Assembly (NCBI RefSeq): GCF_000013565.1
Contig: NC_007802.1
Location: 3,906,001 to 3,970,000, forward strand
DNA from: Jannaschia sp. CCS1
GTDB taxonomy: Bacteria; Pseudomonadota; Alphaproteobacteria; Rhodobacterales; Rhodobacteraceae
DNA length: 64,000 nt
Reading direction: 5' to 3'
Positions 36,201-45,672 of the stretch are shown piece by piece. The stretch's first letter is position 1. Each line of letters opens with the position of its first letter. The position numbers were made by a program, and so were the translations under genes. The notes beneath the pieces were generated by a model. It searched no databases. It saw nothing but the letters and a program-made list of their open reading frames with translations, and was not told where the DNA came from.

Positions 36201-37279
36201 CGACGCGCCTGTCCCGTAGCAAGCAAGCGGCGGTAGATCGCCATGATGGCCTCAGCCTCCCGCTCGATGCGGAAGTTCTGTTCGACATGCGCCCGAGCGG
36301 CGGCCCCTTGCCCGAGCCGCATATGCGCGTCGTCTGTATAGTGTGTGATCGCACGGATCATGGCGGGCGTGTCTTGGGGCGAGACCAACATCCCGACTTG
36401 ATCCGTGATCAATTCCGGAAACGCCCCGACGGTCGTTGCCACGCAAGGCACCCCGCAGGCCATGGCTTCCAGCGGCGTCAGGCCAAACCCCTCCCATCGC
36501 TGTGGAGCCACGAACAGATCGAGCACGCGATACCAATCGGCCATGTCGTGGACCGGAACTTCTGGCAGAATATGGAGCCGGTCCGTCAGGCCCGCCTCCG
36601 CGATCTTGGCGTGCAGGCCCCTCTCGTACTCCACGTATTTCTCGGTCGCGCGCCCCATGATCAGGCCATGAACTCCTTCGTTGGCTCGCAGCAACGGGAT
36701 CATCGCATCGACAAAATCACCAGTTCCCTTCTGCGCCCGTATGCGGCCATAACAGCCGATCAGCGTCGCATCGGGAAGACCCAAACGGGCGCGTAGCGCT
36801 GCCTTGTCGGTGGCTGGCGTGAAGCTGTCCACATCAATGCCATGCAGGATCACGTCGGCGGGACGCTCCAGATAGCTTGCGGTCTTTTGGGACGTGGCGA
36901 TGATGTGGTCCATCTGCCCGATGAGCCACTTGGTGTAGCCCGTGTGCCTGCGCTGCGATGCAGAGGTAAACACCAGCTTCAGGCGTTTACGCAGCAGGTA
37001 TTTCAGCGCCAAGCCACCCAACATCTCCGTATTGCGCCGCGCATGCCAGACACGCGCGCCATGGGGGCCGCTGCGCGGCATAGTCAGCAGTTGGCTCAGC
37101 CGGATTTGCGGCACATGGGCGGGCAGGTCAGGCGAAACGGCAGCCAAAGCCATCTCCTGCGCCTGCAACGGCACCAGCCGCACGATGGTAGACGTCACCC
37201 CGCTTAGGCGCTTCTTAAAGTTGGGCACCAGAACATCGAGGTGGGCGGGATCCCCATTCTTTCTAAAATCTACGTCCAC
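36197..37279 (-). CDS. Group 1 (GT4) glycosyltransferase, LPS-core type
   Basis: 360-residue GT-B enzyme. The N-terminus [27 protein letters not shown] recalls rhizobial LpcC/LpsD-type core mannosyl- or glucosyltransferases. The C-terminal domain has [18 protein letters not shown] and [26 protein letters not shown], the donor-binding E-x7-E motif. Its role is probably addition of a sugar to lipopolysaccharide core; donor and acceptor cannot be read. It lies between hemF (10-base overlap at its start) and hemE (4-base convergent overlap), so it is likely co-transcribed with hemF although unrelated to heme. Confidence 0.88.
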   Translation of the reverse strand: MDVDFRKNGDPAHLDVLVPNFKKRLSGVTSTIVRLVPLQAQEMALAAVSPDLPAHVPQIRLSQLLTMPRSGPHGARVWHARRNTEMLGGLALKYLLRKRLKLVFTSASQRRHTGYTKWLIGQMDHIIATSQKTASYLERPADVILHGIDVDSFTPATDKAALRARLGLPDATLIGCYGRIRAQKGTGDFVDAMIPLLRANEGVHGLIMGRATEKYVEYERGLHAKIAEAGLTDRLHILPEVPVHDMADWYRVLDLFVAPQRWEGFGLTPLEAMACGVPCVATTVGAFPELITDQVGMLVSPQDTPAMIRAITHYTDDAHMRLGQGAAARAHVEQNFRIEREAEAIMAIYRRLLATGQARR

Positions 37280-38148
37280 TTTGCAATCGGTGGCAGAGAC
37301 ATCAGCACGGCGTTTGCGTCGTGGCCAGTCTCAAGCCCGAACTTCGTGCCGCGGTCGTAGACGAGGTTGTATTCGGCGTAGAGACCCCGGTGCACCAGCT
37401 GCTTTTCGCGATCATCGTCGGTGAAGGCCTCATGGCGGCGCTTTTCCACGCAGCCAAGAAACGCGGGCAGGAAGGCCCGGCCCACATCTTGGGTGAACGC
37501 AAAGTCCGCATTCCAATCGCCGGTGTTGTGGTCGTCATAGAAAATACCGCCGACGCCACGGGCACGGTTACGGTGCGGGACGTAGAAATATTCATCCGCC
37601 CACGCCTTGTAGCGATCATAAAGATCGGCGCCGTGGGGGTCACAATGGTCTTTCAGAGTCTGGTGAAAGAACGCCGTATCCTCATCGTATTCAATCGCCG
37701 GGTTCAGATCTGACCCGCCACCGAACCACCAGGCACCCGGCGTCCAGAACATGCGGGTGTTCATGTGAACAGCGGGCACCCTCGGGTTTTGCATATGGGC
37801 CACCAGGCTGATACCCGACGCCCAGAACCGCGGGTCGCTCTCCATCCCCGGCACGCCACGCGCCGCCATGGCCTTTTGTGCCCGCTCACCCAATTCGCCG
37901 TAAACCTCAGAGACATTCACGCCAACTTTTTCAAACACACGCCCGCCGCGCATGACACTCATCAGGCCGCCCCCGGCGTCTGATCCGTCATCGGATGTCC
38001 GTTTGGTGTTGGTCACCTCGAACACTCCTGCGGGCGCGTCCCCGCCGTGGGTCTCTTCCACCTGCTCAAACGCCGCGACGATATCGTCGCGCAGGCTACG
38101 AAACCACGCGGCGGCGCGCGTTTTGTGATCAGGGGTCAGGTCAGACAT
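37270..38148 (-). CDS. hemF: Oxygen-dependent coproporphyrinogen III oxidase
   Basis: 292-residue aerobic enzyme converting coproporphyrinogen III to protoporphyrinogen IX. Landmarks are NPRVPAVHMNTRMFW, WWFGGGSDLNPAIEYDEDT, GVGGIFYDDHNTGDW, and EYNLVYDRGTKFGLETG near the end. It complements the oxygen-independent HemN at 49112, so the organism has both routes. The 244 bases between it and the carboxypeptidase gene hold divergent promoters that I could not resolve. Confidence 0.96.
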   Translation of the reverse strand: MSDLTPDHKTRAAAWFRSLRDDIVAAFEQVEETHGGDAPAGVFEVTNTKRTSDDGSDAGGGLMSVMRGGRVFEKVGVNVSEVYGELGERAQKAMAARGVPGMESDPRFWASGISLVAHMQNPRVPAVHMNTRMFWTPGAWWFGGGSDLNPAIEYDEDTAFFHQTLKDHCDPHGADLYDRYKAWADEYFYVPHRNRARGVGGIFYDDHNTGDWNADFAFTQDVGRAFLPAFLGCVEKRRHEAFTDDDREKQLVHRGLYAEYNLVYDRGTKFGLETGHDANAVLMSLPPIAKWT

Positions 38149-38392
38149 CTTAGGGACGATCCTTTTGCAACACTCCCGAAAGCTATTAGCAGAGCGATTT
38201 CCACTTCACCACACGGCTGACCACGTTTGACACGCCACATGTCGGCCTGTGTGTTGCTTCAGAGACCATATCTGCCAATTCCCCGCGCCCATTGGAAATT
38301 TCCTCACAACGGCATGGATTTTGGGGAACACTTGCCGTACGACTAAAGGCAATCGCCGCAACAGACGGCACTAGAGGCAGATAGAGCAGATC

Positions 38393-39799
38393 ATGTTCGT
38401 ACGGAATCTTTTCGTCGCCCTTCTGGGCGTTCAAATCCTGTTTGGGGCCGTGGCTCCTGCGCAGGTCAACGCCGCCCCCTACGCCGCCATGGTAATGGAT
38501 GCGCGCAACGGCGAAGTGCTGCATTCGCGCAACGCCGATACCCGGCTGCACCCGGCATCCCTGACCAAGATGATGACCCTCTACATCGCGTTCGAAGCGA
38601 TCCGCCTGGGCGAGATCACGTTGGACACCGAGGTCACGGTATCGGCCAATGCCGCAGCCGAGCCGCCCTCGCGCCTCGGCCTGAGTGCGGGCACAACGAT
38701 CCGCCTGCGCTACTTGCTGCGGGCTGCCGCCATCCGGTCCGGCAACGATGCGGCAACAGCCATCGGAGAGGCCATTTCAGGGTCAGAGGCCGCGTTCGCA
38801 CGCCGCATGACGCGGACCGCCCGCGCCCTTGGCATGACACGAACCACCTTCCGCAACGCGCATGGCTTGACCGAAGATGGCCACCTGTCGACAGCCCGCG
38901 ACATGACGATGCTGGGACGGCGGCTGGTCTATGATTATCCCCAATATTACAACCTGTTCTCGCGGGTGACAGCCGATGCGGGCATCGCCACCATCCGCAA
39001 CACCAACCGTGTCGTGTTGACCACGTATCGCGGTGCCGACGGCATCAAGACCGGCTACACCCGCGCCGCCGGGTTCAACCTCGTAGCCTCAGCCCAACGG
39101 GGCGAAGAGCGGATCATCGCGACGGTTTTTGGCGGACGAAGCTCTGCTTGGCGCAACCAGCGGGTGATGGAATTGCTGGATATGGGGTTTGAACGCGCGC
39201 CCAGTCACGTCGCGCTAAGGACACCTCCGCTACCCACCTATGCCGATGATGGCAGCCCCGTGGGTCGAACGGCGACACCGCCCGGACAGCGCGCGCCGGA
39301 GCGCTCCATGCGCCCGATATCGCGGCCTGGCGGCGGAGGCGCAGGCGTGGACGCCGAAGTGCTCGCCGCCATCAGCGAGGCAGTCGGAGCGGCGCTTCAG
39401 CCCGGTGGCGACGTGGCCGCAGACGTGGAAGCCGCCTTGAGTTTCGTGGCGAGGCCGACGGACAGGCCTGCGCCAAGACCTGAACCGCAAGTCGCGGCAG
39501 AACCCGAACCAGCCCCGATCCCCCAGCCGGAGCCTGAGCTTGTGACCCGCGCCTCCTCCACCGGGTCGCGCCATTTCGGAGTGTCTCTTGGCCTGCAACC
39601 GTCCCATCACGCCGCCGAGCGATTGCTGTTGCGCACAGCGCTGGCCGAACTCGGAACCTTCGACACCGCGCTGCGCGAAGTGCGCAATGTCACCCGGGGG
39701 TTCGATGCACGCTTTGCGGGCATGACCGAAGATCAGGCGTCGCGTGCCTGCGCACGGCTGCAAGCGCGCGATGTCGCCTGCGAAACGTTTGGGCCATAG
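38393..39799 (+). CDS. D-alanyl-D-alanine carboxypeptidase with SPOR-like C-terminus
   Basis: 468-residue periplasmic penicillin-binding protein of the DacF/S11 group, trimming peptidoglycan stem peptides. The signal peptide ends near VNAA. The active Ser56-x-x-Lys59 is in HPASLTKMM, the second motif SGN is in IRSGNDAATAIGEA, and KTG is in DGIKTGYTRAAG. A Pro/Glu-rich linker (about residues 290-385) leads to an approximately 80-residue domain resembling SPOR (peptidoglycan-binding), ending in ARLQARDVACETFGP. A terminator hairpin follows at 39829. Confidence 0.92.
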   Translation: MFVRNLFVALLGVQILFGAVAPAQVNAAPYAAMVMDARNGEVLHSRNADTRLHPASLTKMMTLYIAFEAIRLGEITLDTEVTVSANAAAEPPSRLGLSAGTTIRLRYLLRAAAIRSGNDAATAIGEAISGSEAAFARRMTRTARALGMTRTTFRNAHGLTEDGHLSTARDMTMLGRRLVYDYPQYYNLFSRVTADAGIATIRNTNRVVLTTYRGADGIKTGYTRAAGFNLVASAQRGEERIIATVFGGRSSAWRNQRVMELLDMGFERAPSHVALRTPPLPTYADDGSPVGRTATPPGQRAPERSMRPISRPGGGGAGVDAEVLAAISEAVGAALQPGGDVAADVEAALSFVARPTDRPAPRPEPQVAAEPEPAPIPQPEPELVTRASSTGSRHFGVSLGLQPSHHAAERLLLRTALAELGTFDTALREVRNVTRGFDARFAGMTEDQASRACARLQARDVACETFGP

Positions 39800-39828
39800 A
39801 GCGGCAGACAGGCTTGGATCCAAACAAG

Positions 39829-39859
39829 GGCGGCCCATCCGGAGCCGCCGTTTTCTTGT
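39829..39859 (+). terminator. Rho-independent terminator of the carboxypeptidase gene
   Basis: GGCGGC (39829-39834) pairs with GCCGCC (39844-39849) around a 9-base loop, followed after one G by TTTTCTTGT. It begins 29 bases after the carboxypeptidase stop. Confidence 0.75.
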
Positions 39860-39870
39860 CATCTCCCTAC

Positions 39871-39940
39871 GGGACGGTGGGAGGGGTGAGGTCACCGTTG
39901 TTGCTCGGCAAAAATCGCTGACCAGCGCCTCCCCCGTCCA
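39871..39940 (+). repeat. Structured dispersed repeat, copy B
   Basis: A 70-base element homologous to copy A at 11625-11693, with the same long hairpin design. GGGAGGGG here pairs with CCTCCCCC, whereas copy A has GGGTGGGG and CACCCCC, a compensatory pair change (A-T for T-A). The most conserved core is GACCAGCG plus GCAAAA. It lies just past a terminator and 3 bases before the ccoS stop, between convergent transcription units. Confidence 0.6.
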
Positions 39941-39943
39941 AGA

Positions 39944-40099
39944 TCACTTTGGCCGGTCGTCGTAGTCATCGCGTAGAATCCGGTGTGCGGAACCTTCAGG
40001 GTCATCAAACTGCCCCTTCCGCAGCAGCCACCAGAAGGCTGACAAGCCCATCGCCCCAAGCCCCAGGCTCACCGGTATCAAGATCCCCAAAACGTCCAT
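39944..40099 (-). CDS. ccoS: cbb3-type cytochrome oxidase assembly protein CcoS
   Basis: 51-residue membrane protein with one N-terminal helix (VLGILIPVSLGLGAMGLSAFWWLL) and the CcoS motif RKGQFDDPEGSAHRIL. It is needed for cofactor insertion into the cbb3 catalytic subunit. The ATG at 40099 shares its A with the TGA of ccoI (TGATG), so a longer upstream reading is unlikely. It is the last gene of the ccoGHIS cluster. Confidence 0.92.
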   Translation of the reverse strand: MDVLGILIPVSLGLGAMGLSAFWWLLRKGQFDDPEGSAHRILRDDYDDRPK

Positions 40100-42294
40100 C
40101 AGCGCAATCTCAACGCGTTCAGGGACACCGTCAAGGACGAGCTGGACATCGCGAGCGCCGCGATCAAGGGCGAACAAAGGCCGGCGACCGCCAAGGGCAC
40201 CGCCAGCAGATTATAGACGGATGCGATGCCGAAGTTCTCCTTGATCCGGCGGCGGGCCGCGCGTGCCGTCCCCATTGCCTCCAGGATCGGCTCCAGACTG
40301 CGCCCGGTCAGCACCATGTCCGAGGCCGCGCGCGCCGCCTCCAGCGCGGACGCCGGTGAGATCGAAACATAAGCCACGGTCAGTGCGGCCGTGTCATTCA
40401 TGCCATCGCCGACCATCAAGACCTTCGCGCCACCCTCAGCCATGGCCGCAACGGCCTTTGCTTTGGCGTCAGGACGCGCCTCGGCGATCACCTCATCAAT
40501 GCCAATGCGATCCGCAAACGTCTGCACCGCCGCCTCAACATCACCTGACATCAGAACGACGCGTTTTCCCTCCGCCTGCAAGCCCGTCACCAACGCCTCC
40601 GCCCCCGCGCGGAGCGTGTCGGCAAACGTGATTGCCCGGGCGGCCCCGTCCCCGATCCGCAGATAGGTGGCTGTCACGGCTTCTGCGTCCGCGCCGACCC
40701 AGGCCGCTCGACCCAGACGCACGGACGTGCCGTTCCAAATCCCTTCGATCCCAAACCCCGGCTTCTCCTCGCACCCCGAAACGTTTGCGGGCCGCACGCC
40801 CAGATCCTCCAGCCCCCGCGCCACGGCAATGGCCAGTGGATGGGCAGAGCCCAGCGCAAGCGCCAGAGCGATCCTTTGCGCGGAGCTGTCCAGCGTCGAG
40901 AGACCGGACGGCTCGGGCGTGCCATCCGTCAGCGTACCAGTTTTGTCGAAAACAACGGTATCCACTTCCGCCAAGCGCTCCAGAGCTGTGCCACTTTTGA
41001 TCAAAAGGCCTTTGCGGAACAGCCGGGCGGACGCGGCGGTCGTTACCGCAGGCACGGCCAACCCCAGGGCACAGGGGCAGGTGATAATCAGCACCGCCGC
41101 CGCGATGTTCAGGGCCACGCGCAGATCCATCGTGGCAATGAACCATCCAATCGCCGCCAGCGCCGAGATGATGTGCACGCCCGGCGCGTATAGCTTGGCT
41201 GCCGCATCCGCCAGCGACGTGTAATTGTTGCGCCCGGCCTCGGCCACGGCGATGAGGTCGGTGATCCGCGCCAGATCCGTCTCCCGGCCCGTGGCCAGAA
41301 CCTCGACCGTAATGGGCCCCGTCAGATTAGCCTCTCCCGCGTGAACCCGGTCGCCAAGACCGATAGCAGCGGGCAGCGTCTCACCGGTCATCAGGGACCG
41401 ATCCAGCTCGGTCGCGCCCTCTGTTATGCGGCCATCGACCGGGATACGCCCCCCCGGCAGCACGCGCACCAGATCCCCGACTGACAGCTCCGCGATACCG
41501 ACAGTCTCTGTTCCCTGCCCCTTAATCCGTAAAGCGCGGGGCACCTCCAGCGCGGCCAGCTCCTGCGCGGCTGACCGCGCGCCTGCACGGGTGCGGTGAT
41601 CCAGATAGCGACCCGCCAGAAGGAATGTACAAAGCGCAATGGCCGCGTCGAAATAAGCGTGCTCGCCGGACAACATCGTCTCGTACAAAGATGTGCCCAC
41701 GGCCAGAACAATCGCCAGCGTGATCGGCACATCCATATTTAACCGCCCCGCACGCAAGGCCCCGAAGGCAGAGCTGTAGAACGGCTGGCCGGTGAAAATC
41801 ACGGCAGGGATCGCAATCGCCGCGCTGATCCAATGCATCATGTCCCGGGTCACACCCTCCGCCCCCGCCCAAACGGCGACGGACAAGAGCATCACGTTCA
41901 TCATTGCAAAAATAGCAACGGCAAGCCGCATGAGAAGCGCCCGACCGCGCGCATCCACCTCGGTGGCGGCAAGGACACCGGGATCCAGCTCATGGGCTTC
42001 AAACCCCGCATCTTCCAATGCGGCGCAGAGCGTCTCGACCTCCACGTCCAGATCCGCCTCCACCGCGACACGGCGCAGCGTCAGGTTCACGCGGGCATCA
42101 TGCACACCCGGCAGGACCTGAAGCGCGCGTTCCACGCCCGAGATACAGCCCCCGCAGTGGATGCCCGGTACGGCTAGCATCAACCGCGCCTCTTTGGGCA
42201 AATCTGCCAGATGCTCAGCCAGGGGCGCTGCATCGCAGGCCGGGCAGGCCGACGGGCGGGCCAAAGATTGAGCGGGTTCGGCAAATGCTGTCAT
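40099..42294 (-). CDS. ccoI: Copper-translocating P1B-type ATPase for cbb3 oxidase (FixI/CcoI)
   Basis: 731-residue copper-exporting ATPase supplying copper for cbb3 oxidase assembly. An N-terminal CPAC pair (Cys17, Cys20) precedes a heavy-metal-associated domain with CGGC (Cys47, Cys50). The membrane CPC motif is in ITCPCALGLAVP, the phosphorylation Asp in DKTGTLTDG, and the hinge is MVGDGMNDTAAL. It overlaps ccoH and ccoS, consistent with one ccoGHIS operon. Confidence 0.95.
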   Translation of the reverse strand: MTAFAEPAQSLARPSACPACDAAPLAEHLADLPKEARLMLAVPGIHCGGCISGVERALQVLPGVHDARVNLTLRRVAVEADLDVEVETLCAALEDAGFEAHELDPGVLAATEVDARGRALLMRLAVAIFAMMNVMLLSVAVWAGAEGVTRDMMHWISAAIAIPAVIFTGQPFYSSAFGALRAGRLNMDVPITLAIVLAVGTSLYETMLSGEHAYFDAAIALCTFLLAGRYLDHRTRAGARSAAQELAALEVPRALRIKGQGTETVGIAELSVGDLVRVLPGGRIPVDGRITEGATELDRSLMTGETLPAAIGLGDRVHAGEANLTGPITVEVLATGRETDLARITDLIAVAEAGRNNYTSLADAAAKLYAPGVHIISALAAIGWFIATMDLRVALNIAAAVLIITCPCALGLAVPAVTTAASARLFRKGLLIKSGTALERLAEVDTVVFDKTGTLTDGTPEPSGLSTLDSSAQRIALALALGSAHPLAIAVARGLEDLGVRPANVSGCEEKPGFGIEGIWNGTSVRLGRAAWVGADAEAVTATYLRIGDGAARAITFADTLRAGAEALVTGLQAEGKRVVLMSGDVEAAVQTFADRIGIDEVIAEARPDAKAKAVAAMAEGGAKVLMVGDGMNDTAALTVAYVSISPASALEAARAASDMVLTGRSLEPILEAMGTARAARRRIKENFGIASVYNLLAVPLAVAGLCSPLIAALAMSSSSLTVSLNALRLR

Positions 42295-42764
42295 TGGGCC
42301 GATACCGTGAAGGTGATGTTATGGCGGTACTCGGTGCCGTCGCGCGCGGCGCCGGTCAGGCGCAGCCGCCAACGGCCCGCGTCCAGATCCGCTGGTGCTG
42401 TCAGGGTGCCGTTCGGGCCGCGCGTCAGCGCCAGAACTTGATCATCGGCGCGGGTGGTGGGCCGGGTCAGAAGCACCTCCAACTCCGCCGGATAAACCGG
42501 GCGGCCTTCCGCATCAACCAATGTCAGGGCCAACGTATCATCTGCCGCCTCCACCGATGCCTCCCACCCCAAGGCATCCTGTGCATGGCGGCGCAAGTCA
42601 AAGGTCTGGCTGTCGGCGTAGCTGGACGAGACCTCCAGCCCCGGGAAGGTCGACACGGCCTGAAACGCCATGAACAAGTTCACACCGATGATGATGCCAA
42701 AGCAGCCCCCAAAAATGCCAAAGACATGCCAGCCGGTGAGTTTACGTGCGGTCTCTGTGGTCAT
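42291..42764 (-). CDS. ccoH: cbb3 oxidase assembly protein FixH/CcoH
   Basis: 157-residue FixH-family protein with one N-terminal membrane helix (GWHVFGIFGGCFGIIIGVNLFMAFQAV) and a periplasmic immunoglobulin-like domain (TRPTTRADDQVLALTRGPNGTLTAPADLDAGRWRLRL). It assists cbb3 assembly together with CcoI. It overlaps both neighbours by 4 bases. Confidence 0.93.
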   Translation of the reverse strand: MTTETARKLTGWHVFGIFGGCFGIIIGVNLFMAFQAVSTFPGLEVSSSYADSQTFDLRRHAQDALGWEASVEAADDTLALTLVDAEGRPVYPAELEVLLTRPTTRADDQVLALTRGPNGTLTAPADLDAGRWRLRLTGAARDGTEYRHNITFTVSAQ

Positions 42765-44281
42765 TGGGGCACCTGTCCAAAGAAGGTTTGCGATTGGTAC
42801 GCGCGTTCGGTCGTGCCGAATTCCTCGACCCAGAAGCGCAGGTCGGTGCGCTCTGCGCTGGCCGCCGGGTCATCGGGCCGTGCAATGACATAGACCCGCT
42901 GCAGGAATGTCTCGTCTGCGGGAACTTCCACCATCAGATCCTGGCTGCCTTCGAGATCCACGCGCAGGACCTCTTCAGATGTCAGACCGATCCGGAACAC
43001 GGTATCTTCTGCCGTCATGTTGCGAATGCGGATGTCGTAAGTGTTTCGAATAGCGCCATCGGAGAGCGTTACAAACTGCGGGTTGCGCACCGGTGCCACG
43101 GTCAAGTCAATCTCGGACCGGACGAACAACGCCACGACAAGGCCGATGCCAATCGCCGACCAGAGTGCGGTGTAGATCAGCGTCCGGGGGCGCAGGATAT
43201 GGCGCAGGATCGGAACTTTCTTGTTGCCCTCGCGCTCATGGGCCTCGTCGGTGAGGGCAAGATAGTCGATCAAGCCACGCTCGCGACCCGTGCGGTCCAT
43301 GATCTCATCACAGGCGTCGATGCACAGCGCGCAGGTGATGCACTCCATCTGTTGCCCATCGCGGATGTCGATGCCCATCGGGCAGACATTGACGCAGGCA
43401 TTGCAGTCGATGCAATCGCCCAAGACCTGAATGTCCGGCGACGCGGTGGTGGTGGAGCCGGGCTCTTGGCCTGTCACAAGCGACCCGGCGAGGCGCGAGT
43501 CCGCGATGGCCTTCTCGGCCACGACACGGCGGTTCTTGCCTTTGCCGCGCGGCTCTCCGCGCCAGTCGCGGTAGGCGACAGTGATGGAATGCTCGTCCAT
43601 CATCGCGGCCTGGATACGGGGCCAAGGGCAGGCGTAGATACAGATCTGTTCGCGCGCAAAGCCGCCAAACAGGAAAGTGGTCGCGGTCAGGAAGGCGACG
43701 GTGCCATAGGCCACAAAGGCCGCTTGGCCGGTCAGCAGGTCGCGTAACAAGGTGGGTGCGTCCGCGAAGTAGAACACCCAGGCCCCGCCAGTGGCGACGG
43801 CGATCAGCAGCCAGACGATCCACTTGGTGATGCGAAGACGCCATTTTCGGAAACCCCAATCCGCTTTCCAAAGGCGCAGGCGGGCGTTGCGGTCGCCCTC
43901 AATCCAGCGCTCCACGGTGTAGAACAGATCCGTCCACACTGTCTGCGGGCAAGTATAGCCGCACCACACGCGCCCCAGCGCCGACGTGAACAGGAACAGG
44001 CCCAAGCCCGCCATGATCAACAGCCCCGCGACAAAGTAGAATTCGTGGGGCCAGATCTCGATCCAGAAAAAGAAGAACCGCCGGTTCGCCATGTCCACAA
44101 GGACGGCCTGATCCGGCAGGTTTGGGCCACGGTCCCAGCGGATCCAGGGCGTGACGTAGTAAATCCCGAGAGTGACGATCATGATCGCCCATTTGAGGTT
44201 TCGGAACGTACCCGTGACGCGCTTGGGGAAGATCGGCTCCTGCGCTTTGTATAGCTTCGGAGGCGTGTCGGTCGATGCCAT
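42761..44281 (-). CDS. ccoG: cbb3 oxidase accessory ferredoxin-like membrane protein (FixG/RdxA/CcoG)
   Basis: 506-residue membrane iron-sulfur protein, implicated in reducing copper for cbb3 oxidase. About five membrane helices surround WCGYTCPQTVWTDLF. Two [4Fe-4S] motifs follow (CIDCNACVNVCPMGID and CITCALCIDACDEIM), then a C-terminal periplasmic domain. It is the first gene of ccoGHIS. A FNR-type box at 44349-44362 and a -10-like TATAAG (minus strand, 44317-44322) form a likely anaerobic promoter. Confidence 0.95.
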   Translation of the reverse strand: MASTDTPPKLYKAQEPIFPKRVTGTFRNLKWAIMIVTLGIYYVTPWIRWDRGPNLPDQAVLVDMANRRFFFFWIEIWPHEFYFVAGLLIMAGLGLFLFTSALGRVWCGYTCPQTVWTDLFYTVERWIEGDRNARLRLWKADWGFRKWRLRITKWIVWLLIAVATGGAWVFYFADAPTLLRDLLTGQAAFVAYGTVAFLTATTFLFGGFAREQICIYACPWPRIQAAMMDEHSITVAYRDWRGEPRGKGKNRRVVAEKAIADSRLAGSLVTGQEPGSTTTASPDIQVLGDCIDCNACVNVCPMGIDIRDGQQMECITCALCIDACDEIMDRTGRERGLIDYLALTDEAHEREGNKKVPILRHILRPRTLIYTALWSAIGIGLVVALFVRSEIDLTVAPVRNPQFVTLSDGAIRNTYDIRIRNMTAEDTVFRIGLTSEEVLRVDLEGSQDLMVEVPADETFLQRVYVIARPDDPAASAERTDLRFWVEEFGTTERAYQSQTFFGQVPQ

Positions 44282-44348
44282 AGGGAATTGTCCTGAGACT
44301 CAGTTTCTGTTCGCCTCTTATATCTAGAGCGCGATGGGGGCCGGTGCT

Positions 44349-44362
44349 TTGACGTGGATCAA
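44349..44362 (-). promoter_or_regulatory. FNR-type box upstream of ccoG
   Basis: TTGACGTGGATCAA matches TTGAT-N4-ATCAA with one mismatch. It is centred 33-34 bases upstream of a TATAAG hexamer (minus strand, 44317-44322) and 68 bases upstream of the ccoG ATG, so FnrL can activate here as on class II promoters. Confidence 0.7.
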
Positions 44363-44522
44363 GTTGCGCGTCCGATGACAATTACCCTGAGCAGACCCCG
44401 GCCGGCCTGATCGCCGCGCCGGAGCTGTGCCGAAACTTGCGACACCAGCCCCCCTAAATGCGCGAACAGGATGGGGGACTGGTGCGGACCTACGGTGATG
44501 GAAGCCGCAGGTCATCCGAGTA

Positions 44523-44554
44523 AGCCGGTGCGATGGTGTTGTTGGCCACCGGCT
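44523..44554 (-). terminator. Inverted repeat downstream of ccoP
   Basis: AGCCGGTG (44523-44530) and CACCGGCT (44547-44554) are perfect 8-base arms with a 16-base spacer, starting 19 bases past the ccoP stop. There is no T run, so termination or end protection is inferred from position in the ccoP-ccoG gap. Confidence 0.4.
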
Positions 44555-44572
44555 GTGTTGGTGCGGGCGGGG

Positions 44573-45451
44573 CTATTCGCCGCCGCCCAGGCTGTGGACG
44601 TAGATCGCCGTGGCCCGAACCTCGGCGTCGCTGAGGCGCCCGGACCACGGGGGCATGACGCCGAAACGTGAATACCGCACCGTCTCTTCAATCGCCTCCG
44701 GCGTGCCGCCGTAAAGCCAGATCCGATCCGTCAGGTTGGGTGCGCCCAGAAACCGGTCGCCCATGGCGTTGTCTCCATGGCAGGCCGCGCAATTGTTGAG
44801 GTAGACCTCTTCACCCGCTGCAACCAACGTCGCATCAGCCTCCTGTGCAGAGACGTCGAGGACGTAGTTCACGACCTGAGACACCTCTTCATCGGTCAGG
44901 ATCTCATCAAAGGCGGTCATCTCAGACCAACGCGCATCGGGGTCTTCTTCGTTGCGGATGCCATGGGCGATGGTCATCTGGATATCCTCCAGCGTGCCGC
45001 CCCAAAGCCAGTCGTCGTCCAGCAGGTTCGGATAGCCTGCCGCCTGCACACCCGCCGCCCCGCGTCCGTGGCACTGCGAACACCACGTGGCAAAGGTCGA
45101 GCGGCCCGACTGGATGGCGTAATTATAGAGGTCCGGCATCTCTTGTTGGGTGACGGCGGCCAATTCCACATCCGTCAATTGTGTACGCAGGTCGGTGTTC
45201 AAGGCATCGTACCGGGCGATATCCTCCACCACTTCGGCCCGTGTGGAGTAGCCGAGGACCCCCGGCGTCGCGCCCGATATCATCGGCCAGGCGGGATAGG
45301 CGATGGTATAGGCCACCCCCCACACGATCGTGGCATAGAGACACCAAAGCCACCAGCGGGGCAGGGGATTGTTGAACTCCTGAATACCGTCCCACTCGTG
45401 GCCGGTGGTTTCGGGATCACCCTCTTGCAGGTTGTTTTTTGGGTCAGTCAT
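44573..45451 (-). CDS. ccoP: cbb3-type cytochrome oxidase subunit III, diheme cytochrome c
   Basis: 292-residue membrane-anchored diheme cytochrome c that passes electrons to the CcoN centre through CcoO. The N-terminal helix follows HEWDGIQEFNNPLPRWWLWCLY. The heme sites are CSQCH (Cys124, Cys127, His128) and CAACH (Cys221, Cys224, His225). It overlaps ccoQ by 4 bases and ends the ccoNOQP operon. Confidence 0.96.
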   Translation of the reverse strand: MTDPKNNLQEGDPETTGHEWDGIQEFNNPLPRWWLWCLYATIVWGVAYTIAYPAWPMISGATPGVLGYSTRAEVVEDIARYDALNTDLRTQLTDVELAAVTQQEMPDLYNYAIQSGRSTFATWCSQCHGRGAAGVQAAGYPNLLDDDWLWGGTLEDIQMTIAHGIRNEEDPDARWSEMTAFDEILTDEEVSQVVNYVLDVSAQEADATLVAAGEEVYLNNCAACHGDNAMGDRFLGAPNLTDRIWLYGGTPEAIEETVRYSRFGVMPPWSGRLSDAEVRATAIYVHSLGGGE

Positions 45452-45657
45452 TGGCGGGCCTCCTTAGAATGGGCCGCAGAAATATCGTGGTCAGACGCGG
45501 GTTTGTCGTCATGGCGGAACGGGATGTCCGCTGTGTCGCGGTGGACGGCGCGAGACCCCGGCCGGAAGGCGTAAAGGACGAACCCCAGGAAACTGATCAC
45601 CAGAAAAATGGTGCCAAGGCTGCCTGCGAGTTCACGAAGGACGGTGTAATCTTGCAT
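45448..45657 (-). CDS. ccoQ: cbb3-type cytochrome oxidase subunit IV
   Basis: 69-residue small membrane subunit with one helix (TIFLVISFLGFVLYAFRPG), the usual FxG-x-Y-AFRPG signature, and a polar C-terminus. It protects or stabilises the cbb3 complex. It lies 15 bases after ccoO and overlaps ccoP by 4 bases. Confidence 0.93.
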   Translation of the reverse strand: MQDYTVLRELAGSLGTIFLVISFLGFVLYAFRPGSRAVHRDTADIPFRHDDKPASDHDISAAHSKEARQ

Positions 45658-45672
45658 ATCTCTCCCCTTCCT

